A DNA stretch of 64,000 bases, taken from assembly GCA_003134855.1 (NCBI GenBank), contig PLCS01000012.1, forward strand, positions 186,001 through 250,000, written 5' to 3'. Every line of letters starts with the position of its first letter. Position 1 is the stretch's first letter. The position numbers and the translations under genes are program-made. Under the pieces are notes generated by a model that had not been told where the DNA came from, searched no databases, and saw nothing but the letters and a program-made list of their open reading frames with translations. The DNA comes from Acidobacteriaceae bacterium. GTDB lineage: Bacteria > Acidobacteriota > Terriglobia > Terriglobales > Acidobacteriaceae. Below are positions 35,877 to 45,526 of the stretch, in pieces.

Positions 35877-36089
35877 ATGGCGACCGATTTGATTGTTCCC
35901 AATCTTCACAAGGACTCCGAGCCCTCGCTCCAGGAGCTGGAGGCGATGATTGGTCCCGGTGTCTTGCCGGAGCACCGCGCGATTCTGCTGAAGGCGCTGA
36001 CCCAGACCTCCGGCCGTGCGTTGTTTGAAGCGCTGGCTTCCATGCCCAATGTCGGCGAGGACTCTGACTTTGCGCCAAACCGGGGCTAG
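35877..36089 (+). CDS. Antitoxin-like partner of the PIN toxin
   Basis: 70 aa, acidic overall, with a hydrophobic centre (MIGPGVLPEHRAILLKAL). It is two bases from the start of the PIN gene, typical of an antitoxin in a coupled pair. No DNA-binding fold is recognised, so the call rests on size and location. AAGGTGCCCC precedes the start. Confidence 0.6.
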   Translation: MATDLIVPNLHKDSEPSLQELEAMIGPGVLPEHRAILLKALTQTSGRALFEALASMPNVGEDSDFAPNRG

Positions 36090-36091
36090 CA

Positions 36092-36544
36092 ATGTTTCTT
36101 GTTGACACCAACGCCATCAGCGAATTGCGCAAGGGGGCGAAGGCCGATCCGGGAGCGGTGCGCTTTCTCCGGGAGGCCGAGCTAAAGATTTTTTTGCCGG
36201 TGCAGGTTATCGGAGAACTCCGGCAGGGTATCGAAAAACTTAGATTTCGGGGCGATCTGCCCCAGGCACTTCGGCTGGAAAAATGGTTTCAGTCCACTCT
36301 GAAGATTTTCGGCGAACGGATTATTACCTTTGACTCAACCTGCGCCCAGAAATGGGGAGACTTGATGGGCGTCAACGAGCAGCACCCCGTGGATAAGCAG
36401 ATTGCCGCCATCGCGCTGGTCTACGACCTGACCGTGGTTACTCGCAATACCAATGACTTTGCCGGAGCGGATGTGCGGCTGCTGAATCCGTTTCTCGGCG
36501 ACGCAGCCCCCGCCAATCCGTCTCTGGTCCGGAAATCCCACTGA
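36092..36544 (+). CDS. PIN-domain toxin (VapC/FitB-like)
   Basis: 150 aa. PIN nucleases need a small set of acidic residues: the first Asp in LVDTN (D5), Glu in GELRQG, Asp in HPVDKQIAA and Asp in TRNTNDF are all present. FLVDTNAISELRK is typical of FitB/VapC. It probably cleaves a specific RNA when unbound. It sits between trpC and trpF, so it is an insertion into a tryptophan gene order. Confidence 0.85.
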   Translation: MFLVDTNAISELRKGAKADPGAVRFLREAELKIFLPVQVIGELRQGIEKLRFRGDLPQALRLEKWFQSTLKIFGERIITFDSTCAQKWGDLMGVNEQHPVDKQIAAIALVYDLTVVTRNTNDFAGADVRLLNPFLGDAAPANPSLVRKSH

Positions 36545-36576
36545 ATCCCGCATTCCCGTCGAGGACGATTTGCCCG

Positions 36577-37335
36577 ATGAGCATCTGGATCAAAATCTGC
36601 GGCAACACCTCGCTGGAGGACGCGCTCGTGGCCGTTGAAGCCGGGGTCCCCACAGACAGGTCTTCGTCTGTGGGGTGGGAAGCCGGGGTCCCCTCAGACA
36701 GGTATTCATCTGTGGGGTTGGAAGCCGGGGCCGACGCGGTGGGCTTCGTCTTTGCGCCCAGCCCACGCCGCGTCACGCCGGCCGAAGTCGCCGCGATCAC
36801 TCCGCATCTGCCGCCAGCTGTCGAGAAGATAGGCGTCTTCGTCGATGCCGCGCTGGAGGAGATCGTCTCCACGGTTCGACTCTGCGGCCTGACCGGCGTG
36901 CAACTGCACTTTGACGCGGAGCCCGAACTGCCGGCCCGACTGCACGAGCGGCTGGGACCGGAGGTGCGCATCCTGCGCGTGATTCACTTCAGCGCGGAGA
37001 GTGCCGGGCAGCACGCAGCCCAGATCGCCGAGTACGACCAAGACCCGCACGTGGACGCGGTGCTGGTGGACTCGCGCACGGTCACAGCCATCGGTGGCAC
37101 CGGCGTGCCCTTCGACTGGAACACTGCCCGCACGAATCTTTTCCAGGATTCAAAAGCGTGCAGACGCATTGCCGCCGGCGGACTGACCCCGGCCAATGTG
37201 GCCGAAGCCATTGCCGCGCTACGCCCTTGGGGCGTGGATGCGGTCTCTGGAGTGGAAACCGCGCCGGGCCGCAAAGACCCTGCCAAGGTGAGGGAGTTTG
37301 TTCGCCGCGCAAGGAGCGGGAATCCGACATCGTGA
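36577..37335 (+). CDS. trpF: Phosphoribosylanthranilate isomerase with in-frame repeat insertion
   Basis: 252 aa, about 30 longer than normal. TrpF isomerises phosphoribosylanthranilate in tryptophan synthesis. The active-site Cys is in KICGNTSLEDA and the catalytic Asp in LVDSRT; GGLTPANV and VDAVSGVET are the phosphate-binding parts. Residues about 21-48 are an insertion in the loop between AVEAG and AGADAVGFVF that comes from two palindromic repeat units. The rest of the barrel is intact, so the enzyme is probably active, with an extra surface loop. Confidence 0.95.
   Translation: MSIWIKICGNTSLEDALVAVEAGVPTDRSSSVGWEAGVPSDRYSSVGLEAGADAVGFVFAPSPRRVTPAEVAAITPHLPPAVEKIGVFVDAALEEIVSTVRLCGLTGVQLHFDAEPELPARLHERLGPEVRILRVIHFSAESAGQHAAQIAEYDQDPHVDAVLVDSRTVTAIGGTGVPFDWNTARTNLFQDSKACRRIAAGGLTPANVAEAIAALRPWGVDAVSGVETAPGRKDPAKVREFVRRARSGNPTS
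36637..36720 (+). repeat. Two 42-bp palindromic units inside trpF, family 1
   Basis: Units 36637-36678 and 36679-36720 each start GAAGCCGGGGTCCCC and end TCTGTGGGG. Unit 1 has a perfect 10-bp stem CCCCACAGAC/GTCTGTGGGG with an 8-base loop. The original GAAGCCGGGG resumes at 36721. Each unit adds 14 codons, keeping frame. A third copy is at 63632-63669. Confidence 0.9.
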
Positions 37336-37417
37336 ACTTCCCGGTTCCGTCGCGGATCGTCTTCCCTCGGCTCGCGAATTCTTCGCGCTGCCTCGCTCAT
37401 CTGAGAGAATATGAGGA

Positions 37418-38884
37418 GTGAACCGAGCGCACTATTCTCTCTTCCGGCGAGCAGCGGCGCCGGGCTTTCTTGCGGGCCTGATACTGGCGGGTACGTCTGG
37501 GCCCCTCCACGCCCAGGCGCCCAACCCCACTTCCACCGCCAACGCCTTCTTCGGCAGCGTGACCGCCCTTCCGGCCACCGACGAGATTCTTAAGCTCTCG
37601 CTGGACGAGGCCATCGCTCTCGGCCTCAAGAACAATCTGGGCCTCAAGGAAGCTGAAAACGGCGAAAAATCCATCCAAGGGCAAAAAAACGAAGCCCTGC
37701 AATACTTTCTGCCTACCATCAACCTTACCGGCGACCTCGGAGTACACCAGCAAAACCTGGCCGCGATGGGCTTCGGTCCCGGCACAATCAAAATGTTCTC
37801 GTCGCTCTTTCCCGGCGGGAAGATGCCGGCGAGCTTCTCCGAGATCACACGCGATGACCTGACCGAGGGCAAAATTCAATACGGTCAGATGCTCTTCTCC
37901 GGCCCGGTCATCGCCGGCTGGAAGGCAGTCGGCGCGGCGGAACGCGCCGCCCACTTTGCCAGGATGTCGGCCCGCGGAGAGGTGGTGCAGCAGGTGGCCT
38001 CGGCCTATCTGCACGCGATCGCCGCCGAGAGCGAGGTGGACAACGCCAAGGCCCTGGAAGCGGCGGACCAGGTGCTCGTCCGCCACGCTCACGAGGCTCA
38101 CGTGGTCGGTGTCGCCGCCAATCTGGACGAACTGCGGGCGCGGGTGCAGCTTCAGGCTCAGGAACTGGCCCTCCTGGCCGCCCAGAACGCCCTCGAAAAG
38201 AACCTGATCCTGCTCAAGCGAGAAATCGGCATCGACCCCGGCCAGAAGATAGCGCTAACTGATCCGGCTCCCTACAGCGATCTGGCTGCGCAAACCCCGG
38301 AAGAACTGCGCGCCGTCGCCTACCGGAATCGCCAGGACTACCAAACCCTGCAAAATCAGGCTGTCGAGATGAAGGCCATCCACGCCGCATATCGCAGCCA
38401 GCGGCTGCCCAGTCTCAGCTTTGGCGGCTACTACGGCGTCAGCCAGGTAGGCGGCGCGGGCTCGCATGGCAACTTTGCCGCCGTGGGCACGCTCAGTCTG
38501 CCGCTCTTTCGCGAGGCCAAGCTGCGCGGCGACACGGAAGCCGCCCAGGCTCAGTTGGACGCCGTCAACGCCCAGCTCGCCGACCTGCGCGGCCGTATCG
38601 ACCAGCAAGTCCGCTCGGCTCTGCTCGACGTGAATGCGACGGCCAGGCTGGTCGAGGTAGCCCGCTCCAACGTCGATCTCGCTACCCGCGCCCTGGCCGA
38701 CGAGACCGACCGCGTCAATGCCGGCGTGGACGACAACCTGCCCCTGGTCACTGCGCAGGCCACCTTGTCCGCCGCGCAAAGCAATCTGGTCGAGAGCCTA
38801 TACCAGTACAACCTCTCCAAGCTGTCGCTGGCCCGCGCCGCCGGCGTCATCGAATCGCAATACCGGATCTATCTGGGCAGGTAA
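37418..38884 (+). CDS. TolC-family outer membrane efflux protein
   Basis: 488 aa, GTG start with TGAGGAG overlapping. A signal-like N-terminus (FLAGLILAGTSGPLHA) is followed by two repeats of long alpha-helices plus short beta strands, as in TolC channels: LSLDEAIALGLKNNLGLKEAEN at the start and ARSNVDLATRALADETDRVNAG near the end. It would form the outer membrane exit duct of an efflux or type I export system. No inner pump genes are adjacent. Confidence 0.85.
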   Translation: MNRAHYSLFRRAAAPGFLAGLILAGTSGPLHAQAPNPTSTANAFFGSVTALPATDEILKLSLDEAIALGLKNNLGLKEAENGEKSIQGQKNEALQYFLPTINLTGDLGVHQQNLAAMGFGPGTIKMFSSLFPGGKMPASFSEITRDDLTEGKIQYGQMLFSGPVIAGWKAVGAAERAAHFARMSARGEVVQQVASAYLHAIAAESEVDNAKALEAADQVLVRHAHEAHVVGVAANLDELRARVQLQAQELALLAAQNALEKNLILLKREIGIDPGQKIALTDPAPYSDLAAQTPEELRAVAYRNRQDYQTLQNQAVEMKAIHAAYRSQRLPSLSFGGYYGVSQVGGAGSHGNFAAVGTLSLPLFREAKLRGDTEAAQAQLDAVNAQLADLRGRIDQQVRSALLDVNATARLVEVARSNVDLATRALADETDRVNAGVDDNLPLVTAQATLSAAQSNLVESLYQYNLSKLSLARAAGVIESQYRIYLGR

Positions 38885-38982
38885 GTCTGGAAGTGCTCGG
38901 CGCTCCTAACTGTGTGAGTCGCATAGCACAGCCTTTGTGGTACCTTTGACCGTAATATAGAAGCGAAGGATTACCCGCGCGC

Positions 38983-39780
38983 ATGTCCAGACTCCTCCAG
39001 ATCATGTACTACGTCGAACCGGATGCGGCGGCCTTGGCGCGCCGGGCGGCGCAGTATTTTGTCGAGATGGCAGGGGAAGCGGTGGCCGCGCAGGGCTGTG
39101 CGCGGATCGCCATCAGCGGCGGCTCCACGCCCCAAGCCGCCTTTGCAGCCCTGGCCGACCCCGACCAGCCGTGGCGAAGCCGTATGCCCTGGGATATGCT
39201 CGATCTCTACTGGGTGGACGAGCGCTGCGTCTCTCCCGATGACCCTGCCAGCAACTACCGCATGACCCGCGAAGCTTTGCTGGACCACGCGCCCCTCCGC
39301 CCCGAGCAGATTCACCGCATCGAGGGCGAGCTGGAGCCGGCCGAAGCTGCGGCCCGCTACGAGTCGGAGTTGCGCAACAACTTCCGCCTTGAAGGCGCCG
39401 AGAGCCCGCGCTTCGATCTGGTGGCCCTGGGAATCGGCGGCGACGGCCACACCGCCTCGATCTTCCCGCGCACTGAGGCCGTCCACGAAATCAGCCGCCT
39501 GGTCACCGCCAACTATATCCCGCAGCGTGAGACCTGGCGCGTCACCCTCACCTGGCCGGTCATCAACCACGCCCGCTCGGTCTTCTTTCTCGCCGCCGGA
39601 AAGGATAAAGCCTCTATTTTGAGGGAAGTACTGACCGGGCCGCTTGATCCGGAACGGCTGCCCAGCCAACTGATCTGGCCCGCAAGCGGTATACTTACCT
39701 TCATATTGGATAAAGCCGCAGCCGCGCTTCTACCCGCAACGGATGGGGAAGGCTGTGGAGTTTTGGAGAGGGAAAGATGA
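38983..39780 (+). CDS. pgl: 6-phosphogluconolactonase
   Basis: 265 aa. SGGSTPQAAF near the N-terminus and the WVDERCV region match the glucosamine-isomerase/6-phosphogluconolactonase family, and GIGGDGHTASIFP is the diagnostic lactonase motif. It hydrolyses 6-phosphogluconolactone in the pentose phosphate pathway. The stop overlaps the glucokinase start by four bases (ATGA), so the two genes are translationally coupled, making glucose phosphorylation and oxidation a unit. Confidence 0.93.
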   Translation: MSRLLQIMYYVEPDAAALARRAAQYFVEMAGEAVAAQGCARIAISGGSTPQAAFAALADPDQPWRSRMPWDMLDLYWVDERCVSPDDPASNYRMTREALLDHAPLRPEQIHRIEGELEPAEAAARYESELRNNFRLEGAESPRFDLVALGIGGDGHTASIFPRTEAVHEISRLVTANYIPQRETWRVTLTWPVINHARSVFFLAAGKDKASILREVLTGPLDPERLPSQLIWPASGILTFILDKAAAALLPATDGEGCGVLERER

Positions 39781-40796
39781 TTCTGGCGGGTGATGTAGGC
39801 GGCACCAAGGTTCATTTGGCGCTGTATGACTTTATCAATGGAAAACTGGAATACTCCCGCGATGAGCGGTATCAGGCCAAGGATTACTCCGGCCTGGAAG
39901 AGATCGTAAAAGAGTTTCTGGGCGCGTTCAAGGTGACCGCGGCCTGCTTTGGCGTACCCGGCCCGGTGCGCGACGGCCGCCTGCGCCTCACCAACCTTCC
40001 CTGGACGCTGGACAGCCGCGAGCTGGCGGTGAGCCTGGGCATCAATCACGTCTTCCTGATCAACGACCTGGAGGCCAACGGCTACGGCGTGGCCGAGCTC
40101 TCCGCCGACCAGATTTACACCCTCAGCGAGGGCGACACCAGCCAGATCGGCAATCGCGCCCTGCTCGCCGCCGGCACCGGTCTGGGCGAGGCGCTGCTGA
40201 TCTGGAACGGCCACAGCCACACGCCTTATCCCTCCGAGGGCGGCCACGCCGACTATGCGCCGCGCAATGAAGACGAGATCGACCTGCTACGCTTTCTCAA
40301 GCAGAAGTACAACGGCCGCATCAGCCAGGAGCGCGTGGTTAGCGGCCAAGGGCTGACCAACATCTACGAGTTCCTGCGTGAAGTTCGCGGCATCGACGAG
40401 CCGGTTTGGCTGGCCGAGCGCCTCGCCGCCGAAGACCCCAACGCCGTGATCACCGAGCTGGCGCTCAAGGCCAAAAGCGAAATCTGTGAGAAGGCGATGG
40501 ATATGTTCGTCTCCGCATACGGCGCAGAGGCCGGCAACCTAGCCCTCAAGCTGCTCTCCGTGGGCGGCGTCTACGTTGGCGGCGGCATCGCCCCGCGCAT
40601 CCTTGAAAAGCTCAAGGACGGCCGCTTCATGAAGGCCTTCACCGACAAGGGACGGATGAGCCAGTTGCTCATCAATATGCCGGTGCGCATCATCCTGGAG
40701 AGCCGCGCCGCGCTGCTGGGCGCAGCCGCCTACGCCGAAGCCCGCGCCGCCGAACTAAGCGGCACCTCTCCCCGCGCCGCCTCCGTCAAAATCTAG
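39777..40796 (+). CDS. glk: Glucokinase
   Basis: 339 aa. ROK-independent glucokinase of the Glk type: LAGDVGGTKVHLALYD is the phosphate loop, FGVPGPVRDGRLRLTNLPW the substrate region, FLINDLEANGYG the catalytic Asp, and GTGLGEALL/PSEGGHADYAPR complete the active site. It phosphorylates glucose to glucose 6-phosphate with ATP. It overlaps pgl by four bases. Confidence 0.93.
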   Translation: MILAGDVGGTKVHLALYDFINGKLEYSRDERYQAKDYSGLEEIVKEFLGAFKVTAACFGVPGPVRDGRLRLTNLPWTLDSRELAVSLGINHVFLINDLEANGYGVAELSADQIYTLSEGDTSQIGNRALLAAGTGLGEALLIWNGHSHTPYPSEGGHADYAPRNEDEIDLLRFLKQKYNGRISQERVVSGQGLTNIYEFLREVRGIDEPVWLAERLAAEDPNAVITELALKAKSEICEKAMDMFVSAYGAEAGNLALKLLSVGGVYVGGGIAPRILEKLKDGRFMKAFTDKGRMSQLLINMPVRIILESRAALLGAAAYAEARAAELSGTSPRAASVKI

Positions 40797-40826
40797 AGCA
40801 TTTTCACTGGTGGCGTAAAGATGCTC

Positions 40827-40873
40827 CGTGCCCCATCCATTTCACGTTCTTTGTGAAATGGGTGGGAGACCAC
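40827..40873 (-). repeat. REP-like palindrome, family 2 (minus copy)
   Basis: On the minus strand it reads GTGGTCTCCCACCC, stem TTTCAC...GTGAAA, then GGATGGGGCACG. The stem differs from other copies but pairs. It lies between glk and the acetate transporter, near the end of both convergent genes. Confidence 0.65.
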
Positions 40874-40898
40874 GAACAGTAATGGGAGATATTCAATA

Positions 40899-41489
40899 TC
40901 ATTTGCACACAGGCGCACCGATCGGCAGCACCGTCCTGCCGAAGGTGGAATTGGTGACCAGGGCAAAACTGGTATAGATGGCCAGCAGCCCGCAAATCAC
41001 GCCCAGCCAGCCCCCGGCCTGGTGCACCAGTGGCGCGGAGAGCAAATCGCCGAAGCCGAGCAGGAAGAAGGTCACCCACAATGTCAGAAAGACCCACCAG
41101 AGCGCTTTGGCCAGCTTGAAGGTGGCGATCCACATATAGAGCGTGAATACACCCCATCCGATCAGCGTAACGGCGATGGTGCTCCCCGCCTGGCTCAGAT
41201 CCAGCACGCCGTGCCCGCCCAGCAGAACAAGCAATGCGAACCACCACCAGAAGGCCCCATAACTGAGAAACGCCGTTGTGCCGAAGGTGTTCCCGGTGCG
41301 GAAATCCATCAGTCCGGCAAGCATCTGGATCAGACCTCCGAAGGCGAAGGCCAGCGGCAATACCACCGGCTCGCCGCCTTTGGGCAATACGCCCGCGTTG
41401 ATCAGGCTAAGGATGACTGTGGTAAATCCGAAGCCAATCAAACCCAAAGGCGCTGGATTTGCATACATGGATTTTGCTTCATCAGGCAT
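40899..41489 (-). CDS. Acetate/succinate transporter of the GPR1/FUN34/YaaH family
   Basis: 196 aa, GGAGGAG five bases before the ATG. The diagnostic NPAPLGLIGFG motif opens the protein, followed by six hydrophobic segments and the FGTTAFLSYGAFWW region, which forms the SatP-type pore. It imports acetate or succinate, probably with protons. It stands alone between glk and an unrelated islet. Confidence 0.92.
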   Translation of the reverse strand: MPDEAKSMYANPAPLGLIGFGFTTVILSLINAGVLPKGGEPVVLPLAFAFGGLIQMLAGLMDFRTGNTFGTTAFLSYGAFWWWFALLVLLGGHGVLDLSQAGSTIAVTLIGWGVFTLYMWIATFKLAKALWWVFLTLWVTFFLLGFGDLLSAPLVHQAGGWLGVICGLLAIYTSFALVTNSTFGRTVLPIGAPVCK

Positions 41490-41652
41490 GAATCTCCTCC
41501 CTCTCTCTGCAACCTTGGTTTTTGTGTTCTTGCCCGTCTGTCCTTCGGTTGCTGAATGGGTAAAATCCGAGGAAGCGCCGAAAGGACAGATCAGGAATGC
41601 CGGATGATCCCATATGCAAATGCCCTTGTCAAGACGTAGATTCCGCCTGCTA

Positions 41653-41685
41653 TCCGGAGGGAGCAGTGGGTTTCAACCCCTGCTG
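41653..41685. repeat. GC-rich palindrome, family 4 (copy overlapping a gene end)
   Basis: TCCGGAGGGAGCAGTGGG then TTTCAACCCCTGCT. It overlaps the 3' end of the minus-strand membrane protein gene and supplies that gene's stop codon. Confidence 0.65.
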
Positions 41686-42407
41686 TTAGAATCTAGCTCA
41701 ACCATTTGATCAAGCGCATCAAACAGGCGATCAGAGTAAGCCTTTGCGGTAATATAAACCCAATCAGGTGTTACGAAAACAAGCCAACAGAGCAAGATGA
41801 CGAGGTCTCCTACTGCGAAGTTAAAGTTGGTCGTTCGGTCGATTCCAAGAAACATCCCCGCACTCAAATGGAGGACGAACGCGATTACCAAGATCGTGAT
41901 CCCGAAGGGTTTCAATCCCCAAAGATTACGCCGAAACCCATAGCTGACAAGTTCATCGAAAAGCAAGGAAAAACGTTCTTTATCCCTCGTGCGCTGAATT
42001 AAGACCTTGGTGGCTGCTTCGTATGCTTCGTCTGCAGCAATTGGATCCTCAGCTTCTGCAATGACCGTTGGAAGAACGATTCCGTTTGCAAGTCGTTCAA
42101 GGAGCCTGTGTCGCCTCTCGCGGATGATTCTATTCTCCTCGCGGTTTCTATGCCTCAGGAATATGGTTGTGGGCTTACCACCCCAAAGTAAAAATAGTTT
42201 CGGCTCTTTCAATTTGCCCTTATCCCTACCCCATTGTGCAAGCAAGAAGCTAATAATTGCCGTGCCGCCAATCGGTGCTGCTAGGCCAAGCCATAAAGAT
42301 CGCATACCGATAGCGGGAAAGAGGAAGAGAGCCAATGGAAGGATTGTAATGAAGGCAGGGAATGCCCGCGCTTTTAGCGTGTATTCGTCAATCTTGCCAG
42401 CCTTCAT
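41673..42407 (-). CDS. Unknown four-helix membrane protein
   Basis: 244 aa from the ATG at 42407 with GAGGAG five bases before. Two hydrophobic segments (about residues 14-34 and 38-54) and two late ones (about 168-188 and 195-218) flank a charged cytoplasmic middle. The upstream MBL stop overlaps this ATG by one base (TGATG). The last codons and the stop lie inside a family 4 repeat. AT-rich. No known domain. Could be a transporter accessory or a membrane effector. Confidence 0.7.
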   Translation of the reverse strand: MKAGKIDEYTLKARAFPAFITILPLALFLFPAIGMRSLWLGLAAPIGGTAIISFLLAQWGRDKGKLKEPKLFLLWGGKPTTIFLRHRNREENRIIRERRHRLLERLANGIVLPTVIAEAEDPIAADEAYEAATKVLIQRTRDKERFSLLFDELVSYGFRRNLWGLKPFGITILVIAFVLHLSAGMFLGIDRTTNFNFAVGDLVILLCWLVFVTPDWVYITAKAYSDRLFDALDQMVELDSNSRG

Positions 42408-43474
42408 CAATTCTCCTCAACCTTCCAATAAAATGGGACTACCGGCGCGGCGCTCCAGCCAGCACGCAGGGGATGCTCCGGCGAACGTTTCAATAAACCG
42501 TTTCCCGCTGTCACGCAAATCGTCGCTCCTCTGCGGACCAGAGCATTGGTGACACGCTTCGATGGATGTTTTGGTTCGGCTTCTTTTCCAGCTGAGATGA
42601 AGGCAGTTGTTGCCTTAATGCGGTTGAGAACTTTAGGTCCCATATTCCTCTTGCTGCCATGATGAGGGACATGGAGAAAATAGAGATCGTCGAGCGCAAT
42701 GCCGATCGATTGTGCATAATCGGAGGCCAAAATCAATGCGTCCGATCCAGCATCTCCTGTGAACAATAATTTATGACCGTCAATAGTAAATAGAATGATG
42801 CAACTTGAGTTATTCTCTGCGGATACTGAGTTCACTGGGGGGTCGGTTAGAGTTTCAACCTCAAGTGTCTCATCCACCCAAGAAATTGCGCGGTCCATAA
42901 GGGATTTGAGGATCTCTGTATAAAAGGATTCCGCTGCTAGTTCTGGCATATCTCGAAAATCACAAAGTAGCGAGCGATAATAGTCAATGCTGGGGCCAAG
43001 AACACGAATTGTGCCCGCATCGTTCGTAGCCCCCTGGAATGGCTCGACGATCTGAATACCCATATCAAAAGCGATCTTCTCCAAATCGTGCGCAGCTGTT
43101 AAATTTCGTTCCATCCGACCTGCAAGGCTGTTCGGTGTTACCCTTCCATCGTCGAAGAGATGGTGGATGTGCTCGGAATGCTCCCACGGCCTATGCATGA
43201 CCAGTGTTCCGCAGTCCATCTTTTCGAGAACCACGGTGAGCCCTGAAGCATGATCGCTATCGGGGTGAGTGTTGAATACAAAATTCACGGAATTGGTACC
43301 ATAGTATAGGTTGATATGGTCGACGAGGGCTTCGCCAGAGTCCTTTGTGCCACCATCGATTACGCAAATTGTTTGCTCTGTACGCGGACCGCTCAGATTA
43401 CCAAACCTGAGGGCAATCGCGTCGCCAGAACGCTCGCCTTCGCCTACAGCCATGAAGTCAATTTCGAATGCCAT
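42407..43474 (-). CDS. ComEC-like metallo-beta-lactamase-fold hydrolase
   Basis: 355 aa, AAGGAG before the ATG. The start has a GEGERSGDAIALRFG segment and the metal-binding motif THPDSDHASG (HxxSDH type), FTGDAG and HHGS. Loop region residues match the ComEC/Rec2-type MBL family, but no competence membrane domain is fused. It probably cleaves a nucleic acid or small phosphodiester. It is coupled to the downstream membrane gene. AT-rich codon use suggests acquisition. Confidence 0.8.
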   Translation of the reverse strand: MAFEIDFMAVGEGERSGDAIALRFGNLSGPRTEQTICVIDGGTKDSGEALVDHINLYYGTNSVNFVFNTHPDSDHASGLTVVLEKMDCGTLVMHRPWEHSEHIHHLFDDGRVTPNSLAGRMERNLTAAHDLEKIAFDMGIQIVEPFQGATNDAGTIRVLGPSIDYYRSLLCDFRDMPELAAESFYTEILKSLMDRAISWVDETLEVETLTDPPVNSVSAENNSSCIILFTIDGHKLLFTGDAGSDALILASDYAQSIGIALDDLYFLHVPHHGSKRNMGPKVLNRIKATTAFISAGKEAEPKHPSKRVTNALVRRGATICVTAGNGLLKRSPEHPLRAGWSAAPVVPFYWKVEEN

Positions 43475-43531
43475 AAACTTCTCCTTTGCAATGTAATTTG
43501 ATTAATGTATCAATAATCTTCGGTAGTGCGG

Positions 43532-43741
43532 CTATTCTCCGCGCCGTGCTGGGCCGTGTACTAGTTGGCTCAAACTCAAACCGGTTTCTTCTCTCACAGT
43601 TTCCAGATGTGCGTCGCTACGCCAATCCGAGAGGAAATTCTCACCGTAGATTCTGCGGAGTTCGCCAACGGTGGTGTTCCCGTGTTTTTCGCTGATTCGG
43701 CCATCTTCATCGCGATGGCGGTCGTCCAGTCCATTGCTCAT
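43532..43741 (-). CDS. Small unknown protein of the MBL islet
   Basis: 69 aa from the ATG at 43741 with GGAG seven bases before. It contains VGELRRIYGENFLSDWRSD and TLR-like spacing that I associate with small conserved proteins of unknown function. Charged and mainly soluble. It is 57 bp upstream of the MBL gene and may belong to the same transcript. Confidence 0.55.
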   Translation of the reverse strand: MSNGLDDRHRDEDGRISEKHGNTTVGELRRIYGENFLSDWRSDAHLETVREETGLSLSQLVHGPARRGE

Positions 43742-43753
43742 GATAGTCTCCAA

Positions 43754-44410
43754 TCTCAGGTTAGAAAGCGTTTAGGTAGAGCAGGCCAATTGCCGAACCC
43801 GCATTCCGATCATGGTTCTGGTCAAAAAGAACCGCAATCGCAGCATATTATTGGCAGTCTGCCATGATGACTGCTAAAAGTCAAGCTCAACATTAGAAGA
43901 TCTTAGTATGTTTCACTCACATCAAACGAAATTTAAGCGAATATACATAATTCTGTAGCATATAACAAGGAGTTGTCGATTGCCGAGTGTCCCAACACTC
44001 GCTTTTGGAACCTGGGAATCCATGAATCCCATGGCGCGCAAGCGCCGTCTGCCCCACCGCAGGTGGTTGCGCAAAATAACCCTCCGCCGGCGCACAATGG
44101 CAGTAGTCGGTGGAGCGGGGATTGACTGACCACGGCCAACTGACCACTGAAAACCGGGTACCCCCACCCCCTCCCCCTGTGGAAATCTTTTTTTGACCCC
44201 TCTGATCGCTTGTAACATACACGGAATCAATAGGTTGTAATTCTACATCTTGAAGAATAAGTAACGGCAAACCCCGGATTTTGCTCTTTTTCAGGCACAA
44301 AAGGGGCTGTTTTCAGCCGGAAATAGCTACTTTTTCGCGCTTTTTGAAAGCGTGCGCGGCTGCCACAGTTCCGGATTCTCGGATCTGGGTTTCGATCAAT
44401 CTGTCAGCCT
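43754..44410. other. Gene-free gap of 657 bp with repeats
   Basis: No credible gene. It holds a family 3 palindrome at 44009-44066 (minus) and a pyrimidine-rich block near 44156-44178 (CCCCCACCCCCTCCCCCTG) followed by AT-rich sequence. No tRNA fold found. It separates the MBL islet from the arsenic genes. Confidence 0.5.
44009..44066 (-). repeat. Palindromic repeat, family 3 (copy 2)
   Basis: The minus strand reads TGCGGTGGGGCAGACGGCG, CTTGCGCGCCATG and TTCATGGATTCCCAGGT. It matches 24012-24070 through the palindromic core and both flanks. Confidence 0.65.
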
Positions 44411-45499
<1,089 letters not shown>

Positions 45500-45526
45500 C
45501 AATCTCTCCTTCGCGGCAAGGCGCGG

